A DNA stretch of 9,429 nucleotides from the NCBI GenBank assembly GCA_027047745.1, contig JALTUB010000014.1, positions 1-9,429 on the forward strand, given 5' to 3'. Of this stretch, positions 1 to 5,783 are shown piece after piece. The DNA is from Sulfurimonas sp. Its GTDB lineage: Bacteria; Campylobacterota; Campylobacteria; Campylobacterales; Sulfurimonadaceae. The notes under the pieces were generated by a model that did not search any database, was not told where the DNA came from, and was given only the letters and a program-made list of their open reading frames with translations. How positions within the stretch are numbered: the stretch's first letter is position 1; each line of letters opens with the position of its first letter. Both the position numbers and the translations under genes were made by a program.

Positions 1-1304
1 TCTCTATATCTGTCACTAAAAGTTTCTAGTAAACTTTGTGAACTTGTTTCTATGGGCATACTAAGATTGTCTGCTTGAAGAAGCAAAAAGTTTGGATTTG
101 TTACTGATACATCATGCTCTGGGTCTTGAAACATAACCCAAAAATGGTCATGAATAACATTAAGAGCCATCTGTCCTCTACAAACTGGACCTCTGATAAA
201 AGTCATAACAATATAGTGTGCATTATTTAGTAAAAACTGATAACGACTTTTAACTGGAATCTGAGCAAAAGATACAAAAGGATTAGCACTTGTTTTTGTC
301 TCGTAGTTTATGTAGTGAGGTTTTCCAATCCATTTTGTTTTTATAAAAAGCTTTTTAATTCTGTCCATCTTTTTATCATCAAACTCAACAACCATATGCG
401 TTTTATGCACTATTGTAGAGTATATCTTTTGAAGTCTATAGTAAAATTTTGCTACTTTAGGATCATCAAAAGGGCGAACAGTTGGGATGATTTCTATCTT
501 TTTAGGAGAAGGTGTTCTTGAGCGAACAAGTTTATAAAACTCCCTACCTGTATCTTTAAAATGAATATGTGCTAAAAAAAGATGTTCATAAAGGTATCTA
601 GCAGTTACTGAGTGTTTCGGGTCTTGTTTATTGAAAAAAGTTTCCCATTTTTTTATCTCTTTAGAAGCTTTAGAGCTTGGCGTTTTTAAGTTTTTTAAAG
701 AGTTCTTATCTGGTCCTTTTGCTCCTTGAGCAATCCAGTTTGTAAGAGTGGTATATTCTTTATCATTCACTTGTGGGAAACCATAAGGCATACCATGATT
801 TGGTTTGTCTTGTAAATACTCTCCCATCTCTTGAGTGTTTCTAGGGCAAACAAGCTTATCTGTTTCTGGTTTATAAGAACCTATTACTTTTGGATGTTCT
901 TTTTTGTCATGAAGCATATGTATCATGATGGAATCGTTATAACTTGCGTTTGTATCATAGTTTGATGTGATAGAAAAAAAACCTTTTTTTCGCCACTCTT
1001 TGGTACTTTGAGCATCTATAAAAAGTCTAGTTGGTTTTGTAGCTTTTAAACGCAAAGCATCATATACTAAAAGTTTACTAGCACCTCTATCAACACCATC
1101 ATAAGAGCTAAATTTTGCTTGACATGGTGAGTTGTAACAAGAGTGACAAACTACACATCTTTTATCAAGTATAGGTTTTACATCTCTTAAGTAGTTCACT
1201 ACTTTAGCTTTTGGATCTATTTTTACTGGTTTTGGTATAGGTGCAGAACATCCTGTAAAAAGAAAAGTGATTGTGAGTGCTACTATAAAAAGTATTTTAT
1301 TCAT
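1..1304 (-). CDS. cti: Fatty acid cis/trans isomerase (Cti), lipoprotein, partial (C-terminus off the left edge)
   Basis: My translation of the minus strand gives 434 codons open from the ATG at 1304 to the window edge. The N-terminus is a lipoprotein signal with lipobox LFTGC (Cys about residue 17-19). A c-type heme motif CVVCH (residues 50-54) follows, inside the longer CVVCHSCYNSPCQ block typical of Cti. Near residues 371-390 is a conserved segment beginning RGPVCRGQ and ending HDHFWV, another Cti hallmark. Known Cti proteins are periplasmic heme proteins of roughly 760-790 residues that turn cis-unsaturated membrane fatty acids into trans ones without ATP, stiffening the membrane under solvent or heat stress. 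About 300 or more C-terminal residues are therefore missing only because of the window edge. No internal stop or frameshift was seen in the parts checked. The start is preceded by a purine-rich stretch (AAGAGA). It diverges from a cytochrome c gene, a possible redox partner (inference). Confidence 0.88.
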   Translation of the reverse strand, partial: MNKILFIVALTITFLFTGCSAPIPKPVKIDPKAKVVNYLRDVKPILDKRCVVCHSCYNSPCQAKFSSYDGVDRGASKLLVYDALRLKATKPTRLFIDAQSTKEWRKKGFFSITSNYDTNASYNDSIMIHMLHDKKEHPKVIGSYKPETDKLVCPRNTQEMGEYLQDKPNHGMPYGFPQVNDKEYTTLTNWIAQGAKGPDKNSLKNLKTPSSKASKEIKKWETFFNKQDPKHSVTARYLYEHLFLAHIHFKDTGREFYKLVRSRTPSPKKIEIIPTVRPFDDPKVAKFYYRLQKIYSTIVHKTHMVVEFDDKKMDRIKKLFIKTKWIGKPHYINYETKTSANPFVSFAQIPVKSRYQFLLNNAHYIVMTFIRGPVCRGQMALNVIHDHFWVMFQDPEHDVSVTNPNFLLLQADNLSMPIETSSQSLLETFSDRYR

Positions 1305-1373
1305 TTTTTATCTCTTATTTAAAACTTATAAATATTATTTTGGATATTATATCGTTTTAATATAGGTATTGCT
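1305..1373. promoter_or_regulatory. Divergent promoter region between cti and the cytochrome c gene
   Basis: Only 69 very AT-rich bases separate the two start codons, so both promoters must lie here or inside the neighbouring genes. On the plus strand TATTAT at 1345-1350 is a reasonable -10 box (5 of 6), about 24 bases before the ATG at 1374. On the minus strand TATAAG at 1325-1330 is a possible -10 for cti. No clear -35 boxes are seen, which is normal for Campylobacterota, whose main sigma factor relies mostly on the -10 box. No obvious operator palindrome was noticed. The boxes are guesses from pattern alone. Confidence 0.3.
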
Positions 1374-1718
1374 ATGAAATATATGTTTTTTTTGATTGTT
1401 CCGATTTTTGTTTTTGCAAAATATGACTTTATTACACCACTTGAGTATGCTTCACAACTCTATAAAAATCCTCGTGGAATAGGGTGTCAGCAGTGTCATG
1501 GTGATGATGGCGAGGGTAAACTTATCGCAAACTATATATATAAAAACAAAAAAAGAAGTTTTCGTGGTCCTGATATAAGAAAGATGAATTTTGATGATTT
1601 CTTTAAGGCTTTAAATAGACGAAAAAATGGTATGCCAAGATATTATTTAACGCGAAAAGAGATAGAAGCTCTTTACCTTTATCTTCACTCAAAGGATAAA
1701 AAAAGTTTATGCAGATGA
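1374..1718 (+). CDS. Small periplasmic monoheme cytochrome c
   Basis: The 114-residue product begins with a short hydrophobic signal peptide (residues 1-15, likely cleaved after FVFA) and has one heme c site, CQQCH, at residues 38-42, followed by GDDGEG, as in class I cytochromes. Met87 in the segment NGMPRYY is the best candidate for the distal heme ligand, at the usual spacing. The mature protein of about 99 residues fits a one-domain electron carrier of the periplasm. The ATG is preceded by AGG at a 7-base distance. The gene overlaps the downstream aldolase gene at its stop codon, so the two are cotranscribed. It lies back to back with cti, whose product also carries heme c. Its electron donor and acceptor cannot be told from the sequence. 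Confidence 0.85.
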   Translation: MKYMFFLIVPIFVFAKYDFITPLEYASQLYKNPRGIGCQQCHGDDGEGKLIANYIYKNKKRSFRGPDIRKMNFDDFFKALNRRKNGMPRYYLTRKEIEALYLYLHSKDKKSLCR

Positions 1719-2632
1719 TAAGGGAGATAGAAGAAGCTTACAAAAGAAGAGATATTGAAGCTTTAGATAAGTTAGCTGTACCTAGATATAGAGTTTTAAA
1801 TAAAAAAAATGATTTCAGATCCGTTTTAATGCTCTCTTGTCATAATCTAAAACACCTTTTAAAGATAGAAGAGCTTGAAGCAGACTGTATCATGCTCAAC
1901 CTTGAAGATGGTGTCAGCCCTGAAGATAAACCTTTTGCCCTTGTTCTTTGTGCTATCTTTTTATCTCGCATAGAAAAGAGTGATAAGAAACTTGTAGTTC
2001 GTGTAAATGCACTTGATGAGGGTGGGTATGAAGAGATAACATATCTAAACCAGTTTATGCCAGATGCCATTAGAGTTCCAAAGATAAAAGATGAAAAAGA
2101 AGTTAGAAGTGTTTTACACCTTTTAAAAGATGAGATAGAGTTGCATCTTTCCATAGAAACAGCTTCTTCATGGGTTAATTTATCATCCTTAGCAGTAAAC
2201 AAAAAAGTAACTGCTTTTCATCTTGGTATCTTAGACCTTTTTGTAGATATGGGTTTACCTCAAACTCTTATAAAATTAGATAATCCAACAATTAGATATA
2301 TCTTGTCTCATTTTTTAGTTACATCTTTAGCTCTTGGAGTTAAACCTGTCTCTTTTATATTTCAAGAATTTAAAAATATTGAGTCGTTTGGAAAATGGCT
2401 AGAACTTGAAAAGAGTATGGGTTATCTCTCTAAAGGATGTATCTCTCCTGATCAAGTAAAGTTGGTAAATAAAATGCTTGTCAATAAAGAAGAAGAGCTA
2501 AAAAGAGCTAAAATCATCGTAAAACTATTTGAAATGCATAGAGAAGAGGGCATTACAGGTTTTGTAGATGAAGAGTATGGTTTTATAGATGAGCCAATAT
2601 ATAAGGGTGCTTTGAGTATAATTAAGTCCTAA
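1709..2632 (+). CDS. HpcH/HpaI aldolase / citrate lyase beta (CitE)-like protein
   Basis: The 307-residue protein matches the C-C lyase family that includes CitE and malyl-CoA lyases. Seen in order: RSVLMLS (37-43), where relatives usually have a Pro-Gly; LNLEDGVSPEDK (63-74), the family LEDGV block; RVN (98-100), where the substrate-binding Arg sits; IET with Glu150 and GILDL with Asp176, matching the two acidic Mg2+ ligands; and KGCISPDQV (242-250), the family's cIHPxQ-like block. The first 36 residues are an extra N-terminal part. It is cytoplasmic, with no signal peptide. Two starts are possible: ATG 1709 overlaps the cytochrome gene by 10 bases, while ATG 1715 gives the classic ATGA overlap and may be the true one (305 residues). 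Family members cleave or form 3-hydroxyacyl-CoA or acyl-carrier thioesters, but no neighbouring gene reveals the substrate. It is not ATP-citrate lyase. Confidence 0.75.
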   Translation: MQMIREIEEAYKRRDIEALDKLAVPRYRVLNKKNDFRSVLMLSCHNLKHLLKIEELEADCIMLNLEDGVSPEDKPFALVLCAIFLSRIEKSDKKLVVRVNALDEGGYEEITYLNQFMPDAIRVPKIKDEKEVRSVLHLLKDEIELHLSIETASSWVNLSSLAVNKKVTAFHLGILDLFVDMGLPQTLIKLDNPTIRYILSHFLVTSLALGVKPVSFIFQEFKNIESFGKWLELEKSMGYLSKGCISPDQVKLVNKMLVNKEEELKRAKIIVKLFEMHREEGITGFVDEEYGFIDEPIYKGALSIIKS

Positions 2633-2651
2633 TTTACGATTTGGAAAAAAT

Positions 2652-3269
2652 ATGAATAAATTTTATAGATATGTATTGATGTTATTAGTATTGTTTTTTT
2701 TCTCTGCTTGTCAAGAGACAAACAAGAGTAAACCTTACATCATGAATGCCGATGGGACTAATCCAAACTCATTAGCTTATGTTAGTAAAGATAAAGCACT
2801 AGATAGACAAAACAAGCTAGAAATGGCGAAAATAGTCGCACATTCTAAGATAGAAGTAGCTAAAGTTGAGTCAAAAAAAGCAGTTGAAATCGCTAAGATA
2901 GATAGTGTTACTAAAAAAGATATAACAAAACAGACATCAAAAACAACACTTGAAATCTCTAAAATGGATACAAAAACAAAAGAAAAGCAGAGTATGATAA
3001 GTCTATATATAGCCATAGGTATTATCTTTGCGTTACTTGTTGGTATATATTTATGGTACAAACATAAAAAAAAGAGCTTAGAGATAAAAGCTAAACTAGA
3101 AGAAAACAGACTAAGACATGAAATGATAATAAAAGAGAAAGAGCTAAATGAACAAAGAATCCAAAAAGTTCTTGATCTAGCTATCAGTGGTCAGTTACCA
3201 CAAGAGTTGCAAAAAGATTTTATAAATGCTCTAACACACAAAGAAAATCATCTAATAGAATCTAAGTGA
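2652..3269 (+). CDS. Lipoprotein with hendecad coiled-coil repeats and a transmembrane helix, function unknown
   Basis: I do not recognise a named family. The 205-residue product starts with a lipoprotein signal (lipobox FFSAC, Cys20). A short polar linker follows, then a Lys-rich stretch (57-111) of five 11-residue repeats, then a hydrophobic helix (about 115-136, ending in WYKHKKK), then a charged helical tail (138-175) that looks like coiled coil. The expected layout is a lipid anchor and repeat domain in the periplasm, one membrane crossing, and a cytoplasmic tail; the basic residues after the helix fit the positive-inside rule. The start ATG has GGA about 7 bases upstream and lies 19 bases after the aldolase gene, so it is probably the last gene of that cluster. 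A scaffold or membrane-organising role is only a guess. No terminator is evident after it. Confidence 0.7.
   Translation: MNKFYRYVLMLLVLFFFSACQETNKSKPYIMNADGTNPNSLAYVSKDKALDRQNKLEMAKIVAHSKIEVAKVESKKAVEIAKIDSVTKKDITKQTSKTTLEISKMDTKTKEKQSMISLYIAIGIIFALLVGIYLWYKHKKKSLEIKAKLEENRLRHEMIIKEKELNEQRIQKVLDLAISGQLPQELQKDFINALTHKENHLIESK
2820..2984 (+). repeat. Five tandem 11-residue (33-nt) coding repeats in the lipoprotein
   Basis: Residues 57, 68, 79, 90 and 101 are Glu, Glu, Glu, Asp and Glu, an exact spacing of 11. Each is followed by a hydrophobic residue, then Ala/Ser/Thr, then Lys (EMAK, EVAK, EIAK, DITK, EISK). At DNA level the copies have diverged, so the periodicity is kept at protein level. 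Eleven-residue periodicity is typical of right-handed or straight (hendecad) coiled coils. Confidence 0.75.
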
Positions 3270-3481
3270 TTAGTCAAACTAGGTAAATCCCACGAAAAAT
3301 AAAATAAACCTTAAAATTAATATTCCAATTCAAACAGTTCAGCTACACTTTCCAACATTTAAACAAAAATAAAGAATCAAAAAAGGAACAAAACTTGCTT
3401 TTTAAATATTAAAAAGAGTTTCCCATCCAAATACTTCTTCTTCCACTTCTTGCAATAATTTTATATTTTGCAAGTAATAAA
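3270..3481. other. AT-rich intergenic DNA without a supported gene
   Basis: This stretch lies between the lipoprotein gene and the IS remnant. I see no ORF with a ribosome binding site, no RNA gene and no clear terminator. An inverted repeat with 7-bp arms (3449-3455 and 3468-3474, CTTGCAA/TTGCAAG, 12-base loop) is the only structure noticed; it has no T-run. Confidence 0.5.
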
Positions 3482-3497
3482 AACTATATTACCCCAA
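3482..3497 (+). repeat. IS remnant terminal inverted repeat, OrfB side
   Basis: The bases AACTATATTACCCCAA match the reverse complement of 4047-4062 at 13 of 16 positions. It lies about 50 bases beyond the OrfB stop codon, as expected for the right end of an IS3-type element. Confidence 0.5.
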
Positions 3498-3547
3498 TTA
3501 ATCCATACAACATTTCTAAAATCCTTATTCCGTCCTAACATGTAACT

Positions 3548-3739
3548 TTATGCTACATTTTCTTCTTGAATTTCAATATTTTTCATATTAATCTTCAAAC
3601 TCTCAAAGTAAACGCTCATAGGTTTTTTATACTCAAGTGTCTCATGAAATCTTCTATAATTGTAAAAGTCCATATAGTCTGCCGTATCTTCTTTTAATTC
3701 CTTTTTTGTTAAATAGATTGGTATTTCAGCAAATATGTT
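3548..3739 (-). pseudogene. IS3-family transposase OrfB, C-terminal fragment
   Basis: Sixty-three residues are open from 3739 to the stop at 3548-3550. They contain IPIYLTKKEL, then DYMDFYNYRRFHETLEYKKP, then MSVYF. This is the end of IS3-type OrfB proteins: the YxxFYNxxRxHxxLxYKxP signature just after the catalytic Glu. Everything upstream (the rve integrase core with both catalytic Asp residues) is absent. The fragment is in a different frame from the adjoining OrfA sequence, has no start codon and is not expected to be expressed. It is too short to be listed as a normal ORF, but the motif is unmistakable. Confidence 0.8.
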
Positions 3740-4046
3740 TTAATCTCTTCTTTCTAAGATCCAAGTCCTTTAGCTTTCCCACTGCCCAGTCCTTTTCTAG
3801 GGTTAATTGTCCCACTTTCTTAGCATATTCACCAACTTCTATTTTTAATTTAGCTACTTCATCTTTGTACTCTTTTACAGCTTTTGCTGGTTCCATTGCA
3901 ACCTCTGTATTCTCAAGAAATATCTTCTTCCAATTCTGTAAAATCTTCGGAGTTATTTTATTTGCACTTGCTATTTCAACCAATGTTTTATTTTCTTATT
4001 TTAGCTTATTTAGAATAAGAATCTCAAAATTGTTGTTTGGTTTTTT
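3726..4046 (-). pseudogene. IS3-family transposase OrfA, broken
   Basis: From 3983 to 3726 the frame gives 85 residues: a helix-turn-helix half (LVEIASANKITPKILQNWKK), a charged coil, and the family block KKVGQLTLEKDW followed by LKDLDLRKKR. This is the normal DNA-binding and leucine-zipper layout of IS3 OrfA. Upstream in the same frame, matching N-terminal sequence (FEILILNKLK) continues past a TAA at 3996-3998, which shows an in-frame stop rather than a late start. The only start inside is a TTG at 3983. A further TAA at 4047-4049 closes the frame before any ATG. The C-terminal end is altered by the deletion that removed most of OrfB. Confidence 0.78.
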
Positions 4047-4062
4047 TTAGGGTAGTATACTT
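4047..4062 (-). repeat. IS remnant terminal inverted repeat, OrfA side
   Basis: Read on the minus strand the end is AAGTATACTACCCTAA, partner of 3482-3497 with three mismatches. It lies directly upstream of the broken OrfA frame and three bases from the xth stop codon. Confidence 0.5.
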
Positions 4063-4065
4063 ATT

Positions 4066-4842
4066 TTATAACGATATTTTCATACCAACAGGGCAGTGGT
4101 CTGAACCTGTGATGTAGTCTAAGATAAATGCGTCTTCAAGATTTTCTGCTAGATCTTCACTGATGAAAAAGTAGTCAATTCTCCAACCTACATTGTTTAC
4201 TCTTGCGTTTGAACGATAGCTCCACCAACTATATCGGTCGGCTTCGTCTCCATTGACATATCTAAATGTATCTATGTATCCATGATCTAAAAGTTTATCT
4301 ATCCACTTTCTTTCTATATCCAAAAAGCCTGATTTCTTAGAGTTTGCTTTTGGGTTTTTAAGATCTATCTCTTTATGTGCAGTGTTTACATCTCCACAAA
4401 TAATTATGCTTTTCCCTTCTTCTCGCAGAGCTTCACAATGAGCTAAAAAATCATCATAAAATTTCATTTTATAAGAAAGCCTATCATCATTTTTTTGACC
4501 ATTTGGAAAGTAAACATTAAAAAGAACTATATCATCAAAGTGAGTCTCTATAATTCTACCTTCATTCATAGTGTCGATACTATTACAAGTAGAAGTTAAA
4601 TCGCTTTTGATGGTACTAAAAGTTGTAGTTCCACTATAACCTTTTTTTTCTGCAGAGTTTACAACTCTCTCTTCATATTTTTTATCAAACAAATTTTCTG
4701 GTATCTGCTCTTCTAAGGCTTTTATCTCTTGGAGACATAAGATGTCTGTTTCTCTCTCGTCTATCCACTTTAATGCTTCTTTTGAAGCAACTGCACGGAT
4801 TCCATTAACATTCCAAGATATAATTTCTATAGAGTTTGACAT
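4066..4842 (-). CDS. xth: Exodeoxyribonuclease III (AP endonuclease, Xth/ExoA family)
   Basis: The enzyme cuts DNA 5' to abasic sites and removes 3' blocking groups during base excision repair. With the start chosen here it has 258 residues, the usual size. Catalytic motifs are all present: SWNVNGIRA (Asn11), LQEIK (Glu39, metal), VYFPNG (Tyr111), GDVNTAH (Asp151, Asn153), RIDYFF (Asp223) and SDHCP (Asp248, His249). The frame is open 10 codons further to an ATG at 4872, but that start lies just beyond the terminator hairpin. The ATG at 4842 has AAAGGA six bases upstream and gives the normal N-terminus. It is the fourth leftward gene after sdhA-B-E, separated from them by that hairpin, so its expression may be partly independent. 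The IS remnant begins right behind its stop codon. Confidence 0.95.
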   Translation of the reverse strand: MSNSIEIISWNVNGIRAVASKEALKWIDERETDILCLQEIKALEEQIPENLFDKKYEERVVNSAEKKGYSGTTTFSTIKSDLTSTCNSIDTMNEGRIIETHFDDIVLFNVYFPNGQKNDDRLSYKMKFYDDFLAHCEALREEGKSIIICGDVNTAHKEIDLKNPKANSKKSGFLDIERKWIDKLLDHGYIDTFRYVNGDEADRYSWWSYRSNARVNNVGWRIDYFFISEDLAENLEDAFILDYITGSDHCPVGMKISL

Positions 4843-4848
4843 TGTTTT

Positions 4849-4854
4849 TCCTTT
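4849..4854 (-). promoter_or_regulatory. Ribosome binding site that fixes the xth start
   Basis: AAAGGA on the minus strand lies six bases before the ATG at 4842. The alternative ATG at 4872 has no comparable site, so the shorter protein is preferred. Confidence 0.65.
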
Positions 4855-4869
4855 GAGATAAAAGGGCTT

Positions 4870-4885
4870 CACCTCGGGAGAGGTG
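4870..4885 (-). terminator. Hairpin terminator after sdhE
   Basis: Directly after the sdhE stop codon the minus strand reads CACCTC, a 4-base loop, and GAGGTG, a perfect 6-bp GC-rich stem in AT-rich surroundings. The following bases AAGCCCTTTTATC include a short T-run starting about six bases after the stem. It should end or weaken transcription of the sdh operon ahead of xth. The delayed, short T-run makes it a weak intrinsic terminator, so some read-through into xth is likely. Confidence 0.55.
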
Positions 4886-5767
4886 CTAAGCGAAGTTTAC
4901 TTTTTCTATATGATGTTTAAAGCCTAATTCCTCAGAGCTACATCCAAGAGCTAGTCCTATCATCTGTTGCATGTGTAGAACTGGAAGTGCTACATCACGA
5001 CCAACAGCTTCTGAAAGATGACCTGTTTGAGTGTCAAGTTTAAGATGACAAAGTGGACAAGGAGTTACTATCCAGTCAGCATTACCATCCATAGCTCCAG
5101 CTACAGCTTTACCAGCTAGTATAGCTGAAGTGTGTGGAGCTTGAAGTTCAACATGAAAACCACAACATTTATTTTTCTCTTCATAATCAACAGTTGTACC
5201 ACCACAAGCAATGATTAAATCATCTAGCGAAGTAGGGTTATAAGGGTTTTCATTACCCTTGTGTGTTTCGTTTTGAAGTTCACTTGGACGAATATTGTGA
5301 CAACCATAAAATGGTGCAATGTTAAACTGACTAAGTGGTGTTACAACCATCTCTTTTACTTTATCAAGACCAATATCATCTATGATTGCATATAAAAAGT
5401 GCGTGATTTGTGAAGTACCTTTGTACTCTAAACCAACTTCTTCAAGTTTTTCATTGACTTTTGCTTTTAAGTCTGCATTATTATCTAAACGATGTTTTGT
5501 CATAGCAGTATTTAACTGACAAGTATTACATATAGTTACCATTGTTAGACCATGCTTTTCAGCATAAGCGATGTTTCTTGCATTTAAAACAAGAGATAAA
5601 AAGTCATCATAATCTTGTAAGTGAGAAGCTCCACAACATGAAGCTTCAACTAACTCTACAAGCTCAATATCTAGTTTTTTTGCAACTGCCATTGTTGACA
5701 TGTATTGCTCTGGTGTACTTTGTTTAGCTGTACATCCAGTAAAAAGTGCGTATTTTAATTTACTCAT
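4886..5767 (-). CDS. sdhE: Succinate dehydrogenase/fumarate reductase subunit E (HdrB-like, two CCG domains)
   Basis: This 293-residue subunit replaces the usual cytochrome b anchor in class E complexes II. It shows two full cysteine-rich CCG motifs: Cys12, Cys44-Cys45, Cys80-x2-Cys83, and Cys156, Cys201-Cys202, Cys237-x2-Cys240. In heterodisulfide reductase HdrB such motifs bind noncubane [4Fe-4S] clusters, so two are expected here. It has no hydrophobic transmembrane helix; relatives are thought to touch the membrane through amphipathic helices and exchange electrons with (methyl)menaquinone. It starts 16 bases after sdhB with AAGGA upstream and closes the operon. The name SdhE here means the HdrB-like subunit (also MfrE/SdhC in some annotations), not the unrelated flavinylation factor SdhE of E. 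coli. A true heterodisulfide reductase is unlikely because sdhA and sdhB are next to it. Confidence 0.9.
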   Translation of the reverse strand: MSKLKYALFTGCTAKQSTPEQYMSTMAVAKKLDIELVELVEASCCGASHLQDYDDFLSLVLNARNIAYAEKHGLTMVTICNTCQLNTAMTKHRLDNNADLKAKVNEKLEEVGLEYKGTSQITHFLYAIIDDIGLDKVKEMVVTPLSQFNIAPFYGCHNIRPSELQNETHKGNENPYNPTSLDDLIIACGGTTVDYEEKNKCCGFHVELQAPHTSAILAGKAVAGAMDGNADWIVTPCPLCHLKLDTQTGHLSEAVGRDVALPVLHMQQMIGLALGCSSEELGFKHHIEKVNFA

Positions 5768-5783
5768 ATTTTTTCCTTAGCTC

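Larger units (their letters stand above)
3482..4062 (-). mobile_element. Degenerate, internally deleted IS3-family insertion sequence
   Basis: About 580 bp carries, on the minus strand, an OrfA-like reading frame followed by only the C-terminal tail of OrfB. The ends form imperfect inverted repeats (3482-3497 versus 4047-4062, 13 of 16 matching). Intact IS3-family elements are about 1.2-1.5 kb, so 700-900 bp, including the DDE catalytic core, is lost. The likely deletion joint is near 3740, where OrfA-type sequence passes into OrfB-type sequence. OrfA also has an internal stop and no good start, so the element cannot make its own transposase. It might be moved in trans if a full relative exists in the genome. 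One end sits 3 bases from the stop codon of xth. No target-site duplication could be made out. Confidence 0.75.

Noticed and set aside
1840..2202. Minus-strand frame of 120 codons inside the aldolase gene
   Set aside because: It is the complement of a well-supported gene and shows a Ser-rich composition with no motif.
1709..2632. CitE-like protein as part of the reductive TCA citrate-cleaving enzyme
   Set aside because: ATP-citrate lyase subunits are much larger and of a different family; the CitF/CitD partners of citrate lyase are absent.
3314..3361. Short minus-strand frame (MLESVAELFELEY) that looks like a protein C-terminus
   Set aside because: Thirteen residues with a stop directly upstream; too little to support a gene remnant.
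3449..3474. Inverted repeat CTTGCAA/TTGCAAG as a terminator or operator
   Set aside because: Short arms, a 12-base loop, no T-run and no nearby promoter; possible by chance in AT-rich DNA.
3637..4050. Plus-strand frame of 137 codons across the IS remnant
   Set aside because: The opposite strand holds clear OrfA and OrfB motifs; this frame is Phe/Ser-rich antisense sequence.
4886..5767. HdrB-like protein as a true heterodisulfide reductase or lactate-oxidation LutA subunit
   Set aside because: Its gene directly follows sdhA and sdhB in one operon and it has two full CCG motifs, fitting the class E complex II subunit.
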